Shown here piece after piece: positions 20,753-30,938 of a stretch of 45,952 nt of DNA (position 1 is its first letter; each line of letters begins with the position of its first letter). The notes beneath the pieces are model-generated. The model was not told where the DNA came from, ran no database searches, and was given only the letters and a program-made list of their open reading frames with translations. Location of the stretch: positions 1-45,952 of the forward strand of contig JABANP010000429.1 in assembly GCA_013115135.1 (NCBI GenBank). Reading direction: 5' to 3'. Origin of the DNA: Perkinsus olseni (taxonomy: Eukaryota > Perkinsozoa > Perkinsida > Perkinsidae). The translations under genes and the position numbers were made by a program.

Positions 20753-21232
20753 CTACGACATCCTGTGGTTTTGATAGGTCGGTGTCGTCGATTGCCGTGA
20801 AGCTTGAGGAAGATGCTTGAGCAGCAAGTGTTGCCAGCAAAATTCCACATCGTACTCAACTCCACTAGGGACTAGCAGTACGTCAGGGTTATCGAGACCA
20901 AGAGTATCAAACTCTTCTTTCATCTGACCCGCCAACCACATCCAGAAAGGGTGCTCATCGTCTGTCGCTGCAATAGCCAGTTCTGTCGGCATGTTACTGT
21001 CATCGTCAACCACATAGACCAGCTTGTTCCGCACTTGGTCGGCCATTTCCAGCCAGAAAGCGGCATCACCACTTCCACTGGCCGCCGCGGCTCCAGGATG
21101 TGGCACGGTGGCTTCGTCGGGTAGCCCAGAGCTTGAGCTGCGAGTCGGTTCGGCGACTAGCCCAACCGGTGCGAAACCCCTAGTTGAAGTCAGAAGTAGG
21201 GTCGAGAGCAGATATCTGAGTAGGGTGAGCAT
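20753..21232 (-). CDS. secreted protein with two FW-x3-A-x-Q motifs, 159 residues
   Basis: The N-terminus is a signal peptide (MLTLLRYLLSTLLLTSTRGFA). A Ser/Ala/Gly-rich linker follows, then two similar segments: AAFWLEMADQVRNKL and HPFWMWLAGQMKEEF. These are about 40 residues apart and each is followed by an Asp-rich turn (VVDDDSN, LGLDNPD), so the mature protein looks like a duplicated helical unit. The last 40 residues contain one cysteine and a Leu-rich patch (WQHLLLKHLPQ). It is a single exon with no close relative in the window. The family is not recognised. Export is predicted from the signal only. Confidence 0.7.
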   Translation of the reverse strand: MLTLLRYLLSTLLLTSTRGFAPVGLVAEPTRSSSSGLPDEATVPHPGAAAASGSGDAAFWLEMADQVRNKLVYVVDDDSNMPTELAIAATDDEHPFWMWLAGQMKEEFDTLGLDNPDVLLVPSGVEYDVEFCWQHLLLKHLPQASRQSTTPTYQNHRMS

Positions 21233-22086
21233 ACTTGAATAAGAAGCAAGTCCTGAGAAACGTCACAGATGATTGGCCTAGGGCGCGCAAAGGTCAAAAA
21301 ACCCATAATTTGGGTGATTTAATCACACCACTACGGGCCGTAGTCTACGGCGTGGGACCGTGAGAAAGGGCACTTGTAGCGAGAGAAAATCGTGAGACAA
21401 CGATGGACGCAACCAGCGTGGCGCCGGGAGGGTGACGCTAGCAAGTGGGACATTTTGACCCGGACCTAGAGTCGCAGGTCACAAGTTGTGACTCACAACT
21501 ATGAGAGAAGATCTGTCTTATCCTCTCTTAGTGGCAACAGGAAGTTGAGTTACAGATAGAGGAAGAAGTATGTGTGCCCGTCATGGTGGGAGTCCCACTG
21601 AGCGGTTGGCACTGTTAGACCCTTGAGATTCAGCGTTAACGCCGGCGGACTTCTTAGCCACACGAGGAGCCATAGGGGTGATGGATTACTTGATAAGACA
21701 TTAAGAATAATAATCTCAATGATTGGGGAATGGACCGCAGCGTAAAGCACGCATACGCATAGCGTTCCTCATCGGGTTCTTTCACTGGGGCACCTGTCCC
21801 AGGTACGTGAGTCACGTGACGTGACATACGACTAGACTGAAAAAGGGGAATCAATGACAAAGCTCAATGACAATGCCCAGCCTCGCCCCCCCATAGAGCG
21901 AGCGTACAAACAGCCTCAAGAGAGTGGCGGGAGGGCCACTAAACTCAAGGGGTCTTCCTCTCCTGGATAAGTGCGTTCTATAGCACTCGTTCTTCAATGA
22001 GCACCCCACGTCACACTCGCGTGACGCCCGCCCCATGATTCGGTGCGTATGCGTACACAAGCTTCGTCGTGTACCTACTTAGTAAA
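21233..22086. other. intergenic stretch, no gene supported
   Basis: Only short frames of 60-70 codons are present on the minus strand. There is short similarity to 3880-3960 (GTTGAGTTAC, then TGGGAGTCCCAC), suggesting an old repeat. Palindromes such as GTGAGTCACGTGACGTGAC occur. Confidence 0.35.
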
Positions 22087-22230
22087 ACCCCAGACTCTGG
22101 GGTTTTACTAATTTGGTCTGGGCTTTATTAAATTGCTTTGGGATTTTACTAATTTGGCCTGGGCTTTATTTAATTGCTCTGGGGTTTTACTAATTTACTG
22201 TGGGGTTTTATTAAGTAGGTCTGGAAATGG
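22087..22230 (+). repeat. AT/G-rich minisatellite, ~21-bp alternating units
   Basis: Two alternating variants, TCTGGGGTTTTACTAATTTG and CTGGGCTTTATTAAATTGC, repeat about three times each before the array ends at AAGTAGGTCTGG. It is non-coding, and the first unit overlaps a CCCCAGACTCTGGGG foldback. Confidence 0.7.
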
Positions 22231-22340
22231 TGTAAACCTTACTAAGGGTACCTTAGGATCCTAAACTTAAAGACGTCCTCACCCGAGGATAAGGACCTCC
22301 TTAATAGACATTTTGAGCACAATTTTCGGCGGAAATGAAC

Positions 22341-22438
22341 ATCATAGGGATCAATCCCACACCCTCACGCCGTGAGGCTCACGGATGTCCGCTTGATCCA
22401 CTAGTAGTGGACCACTACCGTTAGACCATCTATGTCCT
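22341..22438 (-). other. tRNA-like sequence with A- and B-box-like motifs
   Basis: On the minus strand GGTCTAACGGTAGTGG resembles a tRNA A box/D arm. GTGGGATTGATCCCTAT fits a T arm with a seven-base loop. The ends can form most of an acceptor stem with wobble pairs. The middle does not fold into a normal seven-base anticodon loop and carries an inserted foldback (CCGTGAGCCTCACGG). I read it as a tRNA pseudogene or the head of a tRNA-derived SINE rather than a working tRNA. Confidence 0.35.
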
Positions 22439-22616
22439 CTTTAATAATCACAATAATTTGGATGGTCAATATACCCCTTTTTTGAAGGGCCTTTTATCCT
22501 CAATGAGGTTGTCGCGTCGCTCACACGGTGAGGTAGAGCACCGGGTGAGAGTCTCACACGGTGCCGTCAAAATACGTCACAGAGGTGTACCAAGACCTCA
22601 ACAGTTGAGGTTTTGA

Positions 22617-22667
22617 TAAGTTCTCCGATGTTGAAGTTTAGGCTCAACTTCAACATCGGAGAACTTA
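22617..22667. repeat. perfect inverted repeat, 22-bp arms, 7-bp spacer
   Basis: The left arm (22,617-22,638, starting TAAGTTCTCCGATG) and right arm (22,646-22,667) are exact reverse complements around the spacer TAGGCTC. It is not followed by a T-run and is not next to a gene end, so a terminator role is unlikely. Confidence 0.9.
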
Positions 22668-22796
22668 CCGGATGGAATGTTTGCAAAACTAAGCTGCAAA
22701 ATCAAAATTCTATTGATTGAAAGATTATTGAAGCATCACGAAAATCCGTTAAGTCGAAAAAAGATGTAGAATGGACTCCATTCGGCCAATCCATCC

Positions 22797-22865
22797 AATG
22801 GAGAGCAGCAGGATTCGAACCCGGGGACTATCAGCGGAGCGATTCGCGACTCGAATACCACTTTT
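22797..22865 (-). other. tRNA 3'-half-like fragment
   Basis: The minus strand carries CCCCGGGTTCGAATCCTGC, an excellent B box/T arm, followed by an acceptor-like CTGCTCTCC. The preceding GTGGTATTCGAGTCGCG... does not provide a matching 5' acceptor stem or a clear D arm. It is probably a tRNA pseudogene or SINE fragment. Confidence 0.4.
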
Positions 22866-23160
22866 CACGTTAGGACGCTCTATAAAGTACCTCGGGAGGT
22901 ACTTTAGTTACGCGTCCTTGAAAACGCGTCCTAACGTTAGGAAATGTATCTTGTGAAATAGCTTCCGAAGCTAGGTCGAATCGACCTAACCACCCATCCT
23001 AACGTCCTTATCGAGGATTTCCTGACTTGAAAAGTCCTAGACTAGGACTCCTAGTGTCCTAAGGTCCCACCCTAACGTCAGGAAACGGGTCTTGTGAAAG
23101 AGCTTTAGCCCAAAAACGCGTCCTAATTTTTAAGGATCCTAAGAAAAAACGTCCTATGAA
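22866..23160 (+). repeat. clustered CGTCCTAACG/TTAGGA words
   Basis: CGTCCTAACGTTAGGAAA and shorter variants (GGACGC, CCTAACGTCC, AACGCGTCCTAA) recur at least six times without a constant period. No coding content is seen. Confidence 0.45.
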
Positions 23161-23525
23161 ATAGGCCCCTGGAGTGAACTGCCAGTTATTGAAAATGCAC
23201 TGCATTTAATGCAGCCTGTGGGCCCCACAGTGTGGGGATTGGGCCGGAGACCTCGGAGGGATTCATCTTGCCACTCGTAGGGATTCGCAAACCTAAGCGA
23301 ATTCCTTGGTCAGCCTTCAACGGTAATACTTCTACAAATGAAGTCATCGGTAGAAGCTTCATTCGGCAGTTAGCCTCAAGGGTTCATCGTTAGGTTTCTA
23401 CCTTCAAACTTGTCGGCCCGTGACCAGTGTCGGCGACACTGGTCACGGGCAGCACGACTCAGCATCTTCATCACCGAGTGCTGCACCTGAGGATCAAGCT
23501 CATCGAGTTGATAACCGAAGCTCAT

Positions 23526-24005
23526 GACTTCATTGGTAGAAGTATTGTGTTCTGGGAGCTCCCCCGAGATTCGGAGTCCGAGCTATCCGACAAAGATGGT
23601 CGGTAGCTTCTCTTTCTCCTAGAGCCTCTAGGCTAGAGGGGATATCGTCGTCTTGAAGTATATGATATACCGTATTTCCCTCGACGATAGCCCTCTCGGA
23701 CGAATAACCAGATTCGGCGAAGTGCTTTTGCGGATATCTTTCGAGAGTCACCGAAGGTGAGGAACGGCTCGGAAAAGGCCCATAGCTAGCCCATGGGACC
23801 TTCGAATCTGCCTTCAAGAAGATCCTGCTAATGCCGGAACAGCTCTGCCGGAGCCGAGTGAGACGGATAACCGCGCCATTCAAATTCAGTGGCACTATCC
23901 TTATGAGACGCATTTCTATCACTGACCGTAATGAACGTGGTAGGATTTTCGTCGCAGGATTGCCCGGGTGACGTCACATGACGTCACCTCGCACGCCTGA
24001 CAGGA
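23526..24005 (+). repeat. interspersed ~0.5-kb repeat, copy 2
   Basis: This is the second copy of the 11,297-11,810 family, with the same ordered landmarks and a GTGACGTCACATGACGTCAC palindrome near its right end. It lies about 300 bp left of the retrotransposon. Confidence 0.65.
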
Positions 24006-24059
24006 CGTGTTCCCATACAGTATGGGCCATACTGTTCGCATGCTGGGAGCTTGGTGCAT

Positions 24060-24315
24060 GGGAAGTCGCTCCGCCCACCCAAAGATTCTCCGTATATCGC
24101 TTGCCCACCGTTTGTAGACACTCCGCATGCCCACTGATGGAATAAGATTAGAGTTCCCTCTGGCTCCATCTTGTGCTATTGCATTGATCATGGCCGACCC
24201 CTGCGAACACATAAATACAAGACTGACGCGTGCGAAGTCGCCACGCTCACCCAATGATTCATATCTATCGCTCGCCCACCGTTTCAGGACACTCTGCATG
24301 TGACTCGATGAACTA
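24060..24315 (+). repeat. diverged tandem duplication, ~170-bp spacing
   Basis: GAAGTCGC...CACCCAA.GATTC...ATATCGCT.GCCCACCGTTT...ACACTC.GCATG...GATG.AATAAG occurs twice, about 170 bp apart. The second copy abuts the left end of the retrotransposon, which may therefore have inserted into or beside it. Confidence 0.55.
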
Positions 24316-24479
24316 AGTGTAGTTATCAAGAATTGAGAACAAGTTCAAGGGAGCGGATGGAATCGCGAGAGAGTGCGGCGCGCGCCCGTGGGCACGAAAC
24401 GGTTGCCGAGGGCGCCAGAGGGATGACCTGACCAGGGCTGAGTCATCCGTCCGAGCTCTCGTCGAAGAAATTTTTCTTT
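24316..24479 (+). repeat. A1 split direct repeat
   Basis: It starts AGTGTAGTTATCAAG and ends GAAATTTTTCTTT. It matches A2 base for base as far as I can read. It marks the left end of the element and precedes gag by about 400 bp. Confidence 0.9.
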
Positions 24480-24885
24480 CTTTCTCCGTTCATCTCTTGC
24501 ATGATGATGGTGGGAAGTAAGAGACTGAGTCATGATGCGACTGCCATGAGTTGTCCGAAGGGTGGGCAGTGCCGTAAGGGCTTCGCGAGGTTCCCCTCCG
24601 ACGCCGAGAATCGGACTGCGAGCGTCATATGAGAATGCGCCTTGAGCGTGATCTTGACAATTGACGCTGGGCCTTTTGAGATTCGTTAGAGGCATGTCAG
24701 CAGGAGTGGGACTCGCCGCGAGCGAGACCTGCGTGGACTGCTACCCGGACTTAGCCTTCGGTCTTCCCTCATCGTGTGTTGTCATCGGGTATTGTCTTCG
24801 GGTATTGTCTTCGGTGTGCATGGCGTTCGACGTCCTTCGCTCTAACTCTTCCTCAGTCAGAAAATCCCCCTGCGTTTTTCCAGCT

Positions 24886-25978
24886 ATGGCTGATCCAAAC
24901 GTCATCGCGTCGCTGCGCCGAGCCTTCCCAGTTGGTGCCCCAGAAGAACTACGTGATGCCATCGTCGACAGCATTGCTGCTCTGGGTTTCTCTGTTGCTG
25001 ATCTACCGGGGTTGGCCAAGGACGTAGACATGAAGGGGACTATTGTTAACATAGTTGCTCCTCCTCCCGCGGATCCCGCCCAGGAGACCCCGATGCAAGC
25101 TACCCTCCGTGCAGCAAGGTCATTCAAGATCCGTTTGCTGATGGAACAGGCGGGGAACCCGACTCAGAAGAGCAAGTGTACGGTGGCCGAGTTCCTCGCT
25201 AAGGCAGAGCACAGGTTCGGCACTCTAAGCCCTGACATGACCCCGGATGGTTCGACTTTACAACTGCTGACCGGTGACATCGGCACCTTTATCCCCCTAA
25301 GAGGTCCGTCGCGAGACGGTGGTCGATAAGGACGGGAGCCACCAGAAACAGGCGATCGGCTTGGACGGTAAACCGGTGTGGGTCATGACCGGCTCTGGTA
25401 AAGAACCACAGTCGTTCGAGGAACTAGTGTCGGCGCTGACGCCGATATTGGTGGGGGTCGAGGTGTTGTCCGGTACGACGCTTTCCGTAACTACAAACTA
25501 CATCAACAAGCTCACGGTCCTTTGCGCTGGGCATGGCCCAGCCGCAACCATCCAGTATGATAAAGCGTTTAGACAACGCCTAGTAGTCAACTCAGCGAAA
25601 CACGCCAACAAGACCGGCAAGAGCTACAGTGAGAGCGTGGCGGAGTGTCTTTGTAACGGCAAAGACGACGAGCTTCTGGTCAAGGCGTACGCTAGCGGCT
25701 TTGGAGGACCGTCCAGCAGGTCGGCTGAAGAAGCTAACTCCAAAGATCTGACGAGCCTGTCGGACGGCGGTCACAGCAGGAATCGCCGTCGACCGAATGA
25801 CGAGTCTCAACCAGGGGCGAAGTCTTCTGCGAGTCGCGGTAAGCGTCGCGGCGGCCCCAATGAGTGGTGTCCTTACGCGAAAGAGGACTGTAAGTTGCTG
25901 AAGTTGAAGTCGTGCCCCTTCGTTCCGAGACGACATCGATCGAACGCGGATGGTGGGAAGAAGCAGAAGAGCGGCTGA
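24886..25978 (+). CDS. gag: gag-like ORF of the retrotransposon (needs a +1 frame change)
   Basis: The ATG at 24,886 (MADPNVIASLRRAF) is preferred, although the frame is open upstream. The first frame runs to a stop at 25,329. Protein continuity then moves into the +1 frame (EVRRETVVDKDGS...), which ends at 25,978. The changeover must fall between a +1-frame TAA at 25,298-25,300 and the stop, at the sequence CCC CTA AGA G. The C-terminal part is basic with a Cys/His cluster (WCPYAKEDCKLLKLKSCPF, then RRH), suggesting a nucleic-acid-binding end as in many Gag proteins. The role is inferred from position and this cluster, since gag sequences are poorly conserved. Confidence 0.7.
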
Positions 25979-26155
25979 AGTCCAACCAGGTAGAGGACTA
26001 TAACGAGCGGCTGATCTCCCAGCCGATATGAACTAGAAACCTTTATTTCTCTCGTTTTTATTTTCGTACGTTGTATCCTGGTTGCGTTCGGCTAGTTTTT
26101 GTGGGGTCTGTGCCACAGACTCTGTGGTGGTAGGGTCTTTCTTCCCTCATCGGAG

Positions 26156-29137
26156 ATGCCTAGTCGGAAGTGTTCGAGGGAGAAACTCCGGGAGAAGCGC
26201 GCGAAGTGGAAGAAGAAGAAGTCAAGCGGCGGCCTCGCGGTTGAAGAGTTAGCCAGCCCCGTCGCCAGCCCCACCAACCCTGACTTCCCCAAGCAGGAGG
26301 ACCGCATTGATTGGATCAAGCATGCGCGAGACGTGCTACATACGTATGGGGACACTACAAGCATGGTAGATGGCACGGGGGTCCCGGCGGCCAACCAGTG
26401 GAAAGGACCCGTCGTCGTGAGTGACAGAAATGTTAAGGTTGCAGACGCCTTGGCAGATTGTGTATGGGAGGAGACTCTACGGTGGTCCTCAGAACCGGGT
26501 GTCGCCGAGATTTTACACGACTTCGAAGCAAGAGATCGCGTGCAGCAGGAAGAGCTGAGCGCTAAATGGGAAGAGCTTGGGATCACCAAGATAGGCGAGA
26601 GATTGGCGAGAAGGCTAGCCGATGTATTATCTCGTGAGGGCATGGGAGAGGCCAGTACGCTACTCAGCGTAGCCTCCGCGACTTCGCCGGTGAGAGGCCG
26701 ATTGATCGAGTGTTTGCTACGCGCCACCAGCGAAGAAGGTGTGAGCGACGACCTGAATATATGCTACGCTGTTATGGGCGATGGCGGGTCGCCAGTGGGA
26801 ATAGAAGCAGCTAACCTTCTAGAGGATAAAGATTTATGGCCTCCCTACCTGAACAGAGCTTTGAAGGAAGGGGAGTTCAAAGGCATACGTTGGAGCGGCG
26901 ACGACGGTTCAGCGATCCCGCACCCCAGGCCGGTAGAAGACGGCGAGATGAGGCGTCTAACGAGAGAGCAACTCCGCATAGAGTTGGACCTAGGAAGGAT
27001 GGAACACCGTAACCTTCGATCGTTGTCCGGGGACGAAGCGAGACAGGTGAAGGGATTGACTAGGTTAGGTCCTATTTGGAAGACACCGAAGCACGATCGC
27101 GTGCGTCTGATAAGTAATTTTCGGGAAAGTGGCATAAACTCCCAGGATTAAGGAGCAGATGCGGACCACGATCGCCCTCCCGTCGCTTACGCACGTCAAA
27201 CAATTGCTGGGTGATGCTGAGTGCCCGGCACAACCGAGTGTCGGCGAGTACGATATACGAGGAGCGTACCGGCTCGTAAGTGTTGCGCGTCGGGAGCGAG
27301 GCTATCTGACGCTAGTTCCACCACTCGATTGTCTCGACCCCAAAAAGCAAGATAAGAGTGGTACGAGTACCGGGCACTCACAAGAGATTCTGCTGGAGAA
27401 TAATGTACCGTTCGGTTTAGTATCGAGCGGGAGTATTTTTCAACGATTAAATGGTTGTCTGCATCGTTTCCAAAAGAGGATCTTAGGCATCCTCGCCAGC
27501 CGGCGTCACGGGAAGGGGAGTGGCGGAAGAAGGCCTAAGGGCTTGGTGTATATAGATGATTCGACTTGGTTGCTGAGCTCTGTACTGGAGTTGGTAGCTC
27601 TAGTGTTGATCGTGGTAGCCTGCGGGTTGATAGTGGAGTTCAAGAAGGTACATTTCCTCCGGTCCGATGCTCGGGTGATTGGCTGGCGTATTGATCTTCC
27701 ACACCACCGCGAGGGAGCGCCGTGTATCAGCATCCCATGTGAAAAACGACGGCGATATTCCGAGGAAATACGAGGGATATTAGAGGCAGAAAGGGTCGAT
27801 CTGCGGCGGCTGAGTAAGATTCAGGGAAAATTGGCATGGTGTAGTCAAGTGATGAGGACATGGCGCTCCAGAGTGGCCGAAAATGGGGAATTATTCCCAT
27901 AGTTCCCGGGAATATTCCCGGGGAAGGGAAGAAAGGAATTATTTCGGGGAATAATATCTGCCTTTTCGGGAATTATACAAATTATGTATGAAATATCGAC
28001 GAACCTTCATTTTTGAGCGACTCCTGCCTTTGTTGCTATCATGTTCATATAAAACGCCTCCGCTACGATTGAAACGTGCCTCACCGGTCCGACCCGTTGT
28101 GTCGATGATGATAAAAGGCTAGATAGCGGAGTGGCATACTAGGGGCCCCCGTACTTGCGCTCTTCGATGAGCGCACCCTCGAACGGGTGAATCGTGAAAA
28201 ATGACAGCGCCCAAGGCGAATACACTAATTTTCTCTGGCCTAGCGGACAAGAGGGCTGCCAGAAGGGTTCCTCAGCGTTTTCCGGGTTTGATTTTGGGTT
28301 TTCGTGGGCGAAGGGCGATTTTTATGATAGTTCCCCAAATGAGGTCCATTCGTCCCCTTCCACGCCGGCCATTATTCCCGGGAACTAAAACGGGAATTAT
28401 TGGGGAAGGGAAGAATGATTCTTCCTCAGCCTTCAGCCACCCTGTGGCGCTCTGCTCTGGCGTCATTATATGCCACTTCGTCTCTCCAGAATAAAGGATT
28501 GCGAACAGTCCCATGGAATGAATCGCTCAGGAGGGATTTGAAACGTTTCGCTTCTTGGTTGGATCCCGAAGGTGAGCCTTACCGGATGACTCTACCGAGC
28601 ACAGAGGCAGAGAGGTGGGCAGTCGTGTGTGACGCCTGTCTGTATGGAATAGCGGGCTATGTGGTTAGTTTTGAGGATCCGGCTAGAGGGTATTGGTACA
28701 ACATCAATATCAACGACGACCCAGAAGTGTGGCAGTGGGTTCTAGAGGGGTTAGGCACAGACGCCCCGTCCACTGCGAGCACGGGTGATATGTCATGCTT
28801 GGAGCTCGTCGGGATTGCCACGGGGGCAATCGCATTAGAGATCGGCGAAGGACCGAGAGTAAAAGCGTGCGGCGTGACTCTACACGCATTCAGTGACAAC
28901 ACAGGAGCCATCGGAGTAATAGCTGCGTGGAAGGCCCGATCGGCCCCGATGAGAACAGTTTTGAGCTGGATACACGAGTGGAGTACCCGGCTCACGGCCC
29001 AATACTTGCCAGGAACCGTGAATGTAGGAGCAGATTACTTAAGCAGGCACGCGAAATCGAAGATCCGGCCGATCATCCCTCCCTCTTGGAAGTACGTCAG
29101 TCTCGCGAGCCTACCAGTGATACTCCGTTGCACTTGA
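26156..29137 (+). pseudogene. pol: reverse transcriptase/RNase H ORF, frame-shifted and split by a MITE
   Basis: The ATG at 26,156 (MPSRKCSREK) opens a basic N-terminal region. RT motifs follow: RLISNFRESGIN before the frame change, YDIRGAY (motif A), VPFGLVSSGSIFQRL (motif B) and YIDD (motif C, catalytic Asp pair). RNase H follows in DIRS style: CDACLYG, SCLELVG, FSDNTGA and VNVGADYLSR supply the acidic residues. The frame changes by +1 near 27,137, where the upstream frame stops at 27,151. At 27,869 a 576-bp hAT MITE interrupts the coding sequence. Removing the MITE and one target copy leaves the frame intact. As it stands the protein would end soon after the MITE border, so RNase H is disconnected. 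Confidence 0.88.
27869..28444. mobile_element. hAT-type MITE, 576 bp, inserted in RT/RNase H
   Basis: The ends are CAGAGTGGCCGAAAATGGGG and a right end whose reverse complement begins CAGGGTGGCTGAAGG, an imperfect hAT-like inverted repeat. An exact 8-bp target duplication TGGCGCTC flanks it (27,861-27,868 and 28,445-28,452). Its subterminal GGGAATTATTCCC/TTCCCGGGAAT palindromes resemble those of the 319-bp MITE at 5886. No transposase is encoded. The insertion postdates the retrotransposon. Confidence 0.9.
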
Positions 29138-29319
29138 AGTAATGTTTTTTTCTCTTTCTGAGTTCCGCCAGGCTCATGAGAATAGCCTTAGTTTCTGATC
29201 AGCCACGAGTTGTGTTGGGGAGGGGGTAGCGGATGACGCGGTGGGGTGGATTACAGCAGCCCCGATCGAGGGAAGCCCCGATTAACGCGTGACTTACAAT
29301 TGATAAGCCGACGTCTAAT

Positions 29320-30396
29320 GTGAGTCATTCACAGTATCGAAGTGACATTGTCCCGGATAGCGTAGGTATTCACCGTTCTGCAATCCTTATGGCGGCCAAA
29401 CACTCGACCTCGACAGCCCTTCAGCGGTTCTTCAAAGTAGAGGAGCACTTGTCCACAAGGGAGGTGGAGGAGCGGAATGTGGACTTCTTGGCCAAGTCCC
29501 TACGCCCTTCCACCATGGCTCAGTACGAAACTCCTGTCCGCCTCTACGAGCGCGGACACGGCAAGATTCGGAAAGGGCAGGAGGTTACTGCGAGGAACTT
29601 GGTATCCTTCATTAGGGGCTTAACAATGGGTGGGACGGTGAGAGGTCAGACGATCAGACAATACGTAAGCGCAGTAAGATCAGTATCACACATAAGGACC
29701 GGTGGAGTGCTATCTGCTAGCGATAACGCGACTATCGCGAGGGCTTTGACCGCGGCGGACAACGTCCTGAGTGAGAAGAAAGTTCCTCCGAAACGAGCTG
29801 CATGCCTCCCGGATTCCTGCCTCCAAGCCTTAAAGAACATGAGAGTCGGATTCCAGTCATACAAGGATCAAGTCAGATCGGCGGCTCTCTTAGGATGCGT
29901 GAACTTATTGCGGTTCGACCAAATCGCTACTTGGAGAGTAGAGGACGTCGAGTATGTCTACGGGTTGGAAGGACTGCTAGTGAAAGCGCGTTTCTTCAAC
30001 ACCAAGACCCAATTCTATGAAGAGAGGGAGATGTCGTGCTCGGAGGGTGCCTTTTGCTCAGCGAATTGGTGTGCTGCGCATTGGGTTACGAAAATGAAGC
30101 GAAAGTCCGAGGGAAAGGCGGGCTATCTTTTCCCAGGCTTAAAGTCATCGACTTTCTCCAACGCCCTCAGAGAATTCGTACGCCAAGAATTCCCGTTCCA
30201 GTGCACAGAATGGAATGTGGACGCGATAACGAAACATTCACTGCGAAGGACCGGGGCTGCGGCCCTGGCTGTGAAGAATGTATCGGATTCGGAGATAAAG
30301 ATGAGAGGAAATTGGAGGTCGTCCACCTGGGAACAGTACGCCGAAGAAGGGTTGAAGAAAAGATGTAGGGATCACGCGAGGAAGATTCTTGGTTAG
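29320..30396 (+). CDS. tyrosine recombinase of the retrotransposon
   Basis: The frame is intact, 358 codons, or 335 from the alternative ATG at 29,389 (MAAKHSTSTALQRFF). The N-terminal half is a SAM-like DNA-binding part (LAKSLRPSTMAQYETPVRLY). The catalytic half shows the YR set: Arg I in NLLRFDQIATWR, the H-x-L-R-R block in KHSLRRTGAAA, a GNW motif, and the nucleophile Tyr in STWEQYAEEGLKK. It would integrate the circular DNA intermediate by strand exchange. It starts about 180 bp after the RNase H stop and ends 168 bp before B1. It is the only ORF of this element without a visible lesion. Confidence 0.93.
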   Translation: MSHSQYRSDIVPDSVGIHRSAILMAAKHSTSTALQRFFKVEEHLSTREVEERNVDFLAKSLRPSTMAQYETPVRLYERGHGKIRKGQEVTARNLVSFIRGLTMGGTVRGQTIRQYVSAVRSVSHIRTGGVLSASDNATIARALTAADNVLSEKKVPPKRAACLPDSCLQALKNMRVGFQSYKDQVRSAALLGCVNLLRFDQIATWRVEDVEYVYGLEGLLVKARFFNTKTQFYEEREMSCSEGAFCSANWCAAHWVTKMKRKSEGKAGYLFPGLKSSTFSNALREFVRQEFPFQCTEWNVDAITKHSLRRTGAAALAVKNVSDSEIKMRGNWRSSTWEQYAEEGLKKRCRDHARKILG

Positions 30397-30564
30397 GGAA
30401 CCAAGTGGGTTCTCCATGCATGTTAGTCTCAGCGGAATCCGGTGTTGCGTCGCGGAGTTTGGGGAGTGAGGTGTGGCCCCGTCTTGCTGGAGAGGTCAAA
30501 CACGATGCCACATCCGCGGCAACGGATTCCATTGGATGTACCCGGTAGTGTAGGGTGAGTTTTG

Positions 30565-30766
30565 GGGAGACATTACCTTCCGAGGGGGGGGCCCCTCTTT
30601 CGAGGCGTTGGGCCTCTCAAAGGAGGTAATGTGACTATCGGTCGGAAACCCGCGAGTGGTGAGCCTATACTCAACCTCTCGGGCCGGGTTTTCGACCTGT
30701 TAGTCCTCACCTCACACTCCCGATCGACTAAGTTATTAATCGAACGACTCCGGGAGCGACTCTTGA
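30565..30766 (+). repeat. B1 split direct repeat
   Basis: It starts GGGAGACATTACCTTCCGAG and ends GCGACTCTTGA. It differs from B2 by one G in a G-run and one C/T substitution. Confidence 0.9.
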
Positions 30767-30929
30767 GTGTAGTTATCAAGAATTGAGAACAAGTTCAAGG
30801 GAGCGGATGGAATCGCGAGAGAGTGCGGCGCGCGCCCGTGGGCACGAAACGGTTGCCGAGGGCGCCAGAGGGATGACCTGACCAGGGCTGAGTCATCCGT
30901 CCGAGCTCTCGTCGAAGAAATTTTTCTTT
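30766..30929 (+). repeat. A2 split direct repeat
   Basis: It is identical to A1 as far as I can read and lies between B1 and B2, completing the split arrangement. Confidence 0.9.
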
Positions 30930-30938
30930 TAGTTGGTC

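Noticed and set aside
22617..22667. Strong hairpin as a transcription terminator
   Set aside because: It has no T-tract and no adjacent gene, and the genome is eukaryotic. It is one of many similar foldbacks.
24345..24695. 116-codon minus-strand frame over the element's left end
   Set aside because: It spans the A1 terminal repeat; the same frame appears wherever that repeat occurs.
24741..25127. 128-codon minus-strand frame
   Set aside because: It is an antisense shadow of the gag-like ORF with no start or domain support.
26092..26727. 211-codon minus-strand frame
   Set aside because: It lies exactly opposite the N-terminal part of the RT ORF and is rich in Ser/Leu as expected of an antisense shadow.
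28201..28514. ORFs within the split RT region
   Set aside because: They are inside the 576-bp MITE; only the part after 28,445 continues the retrotransposon protein.
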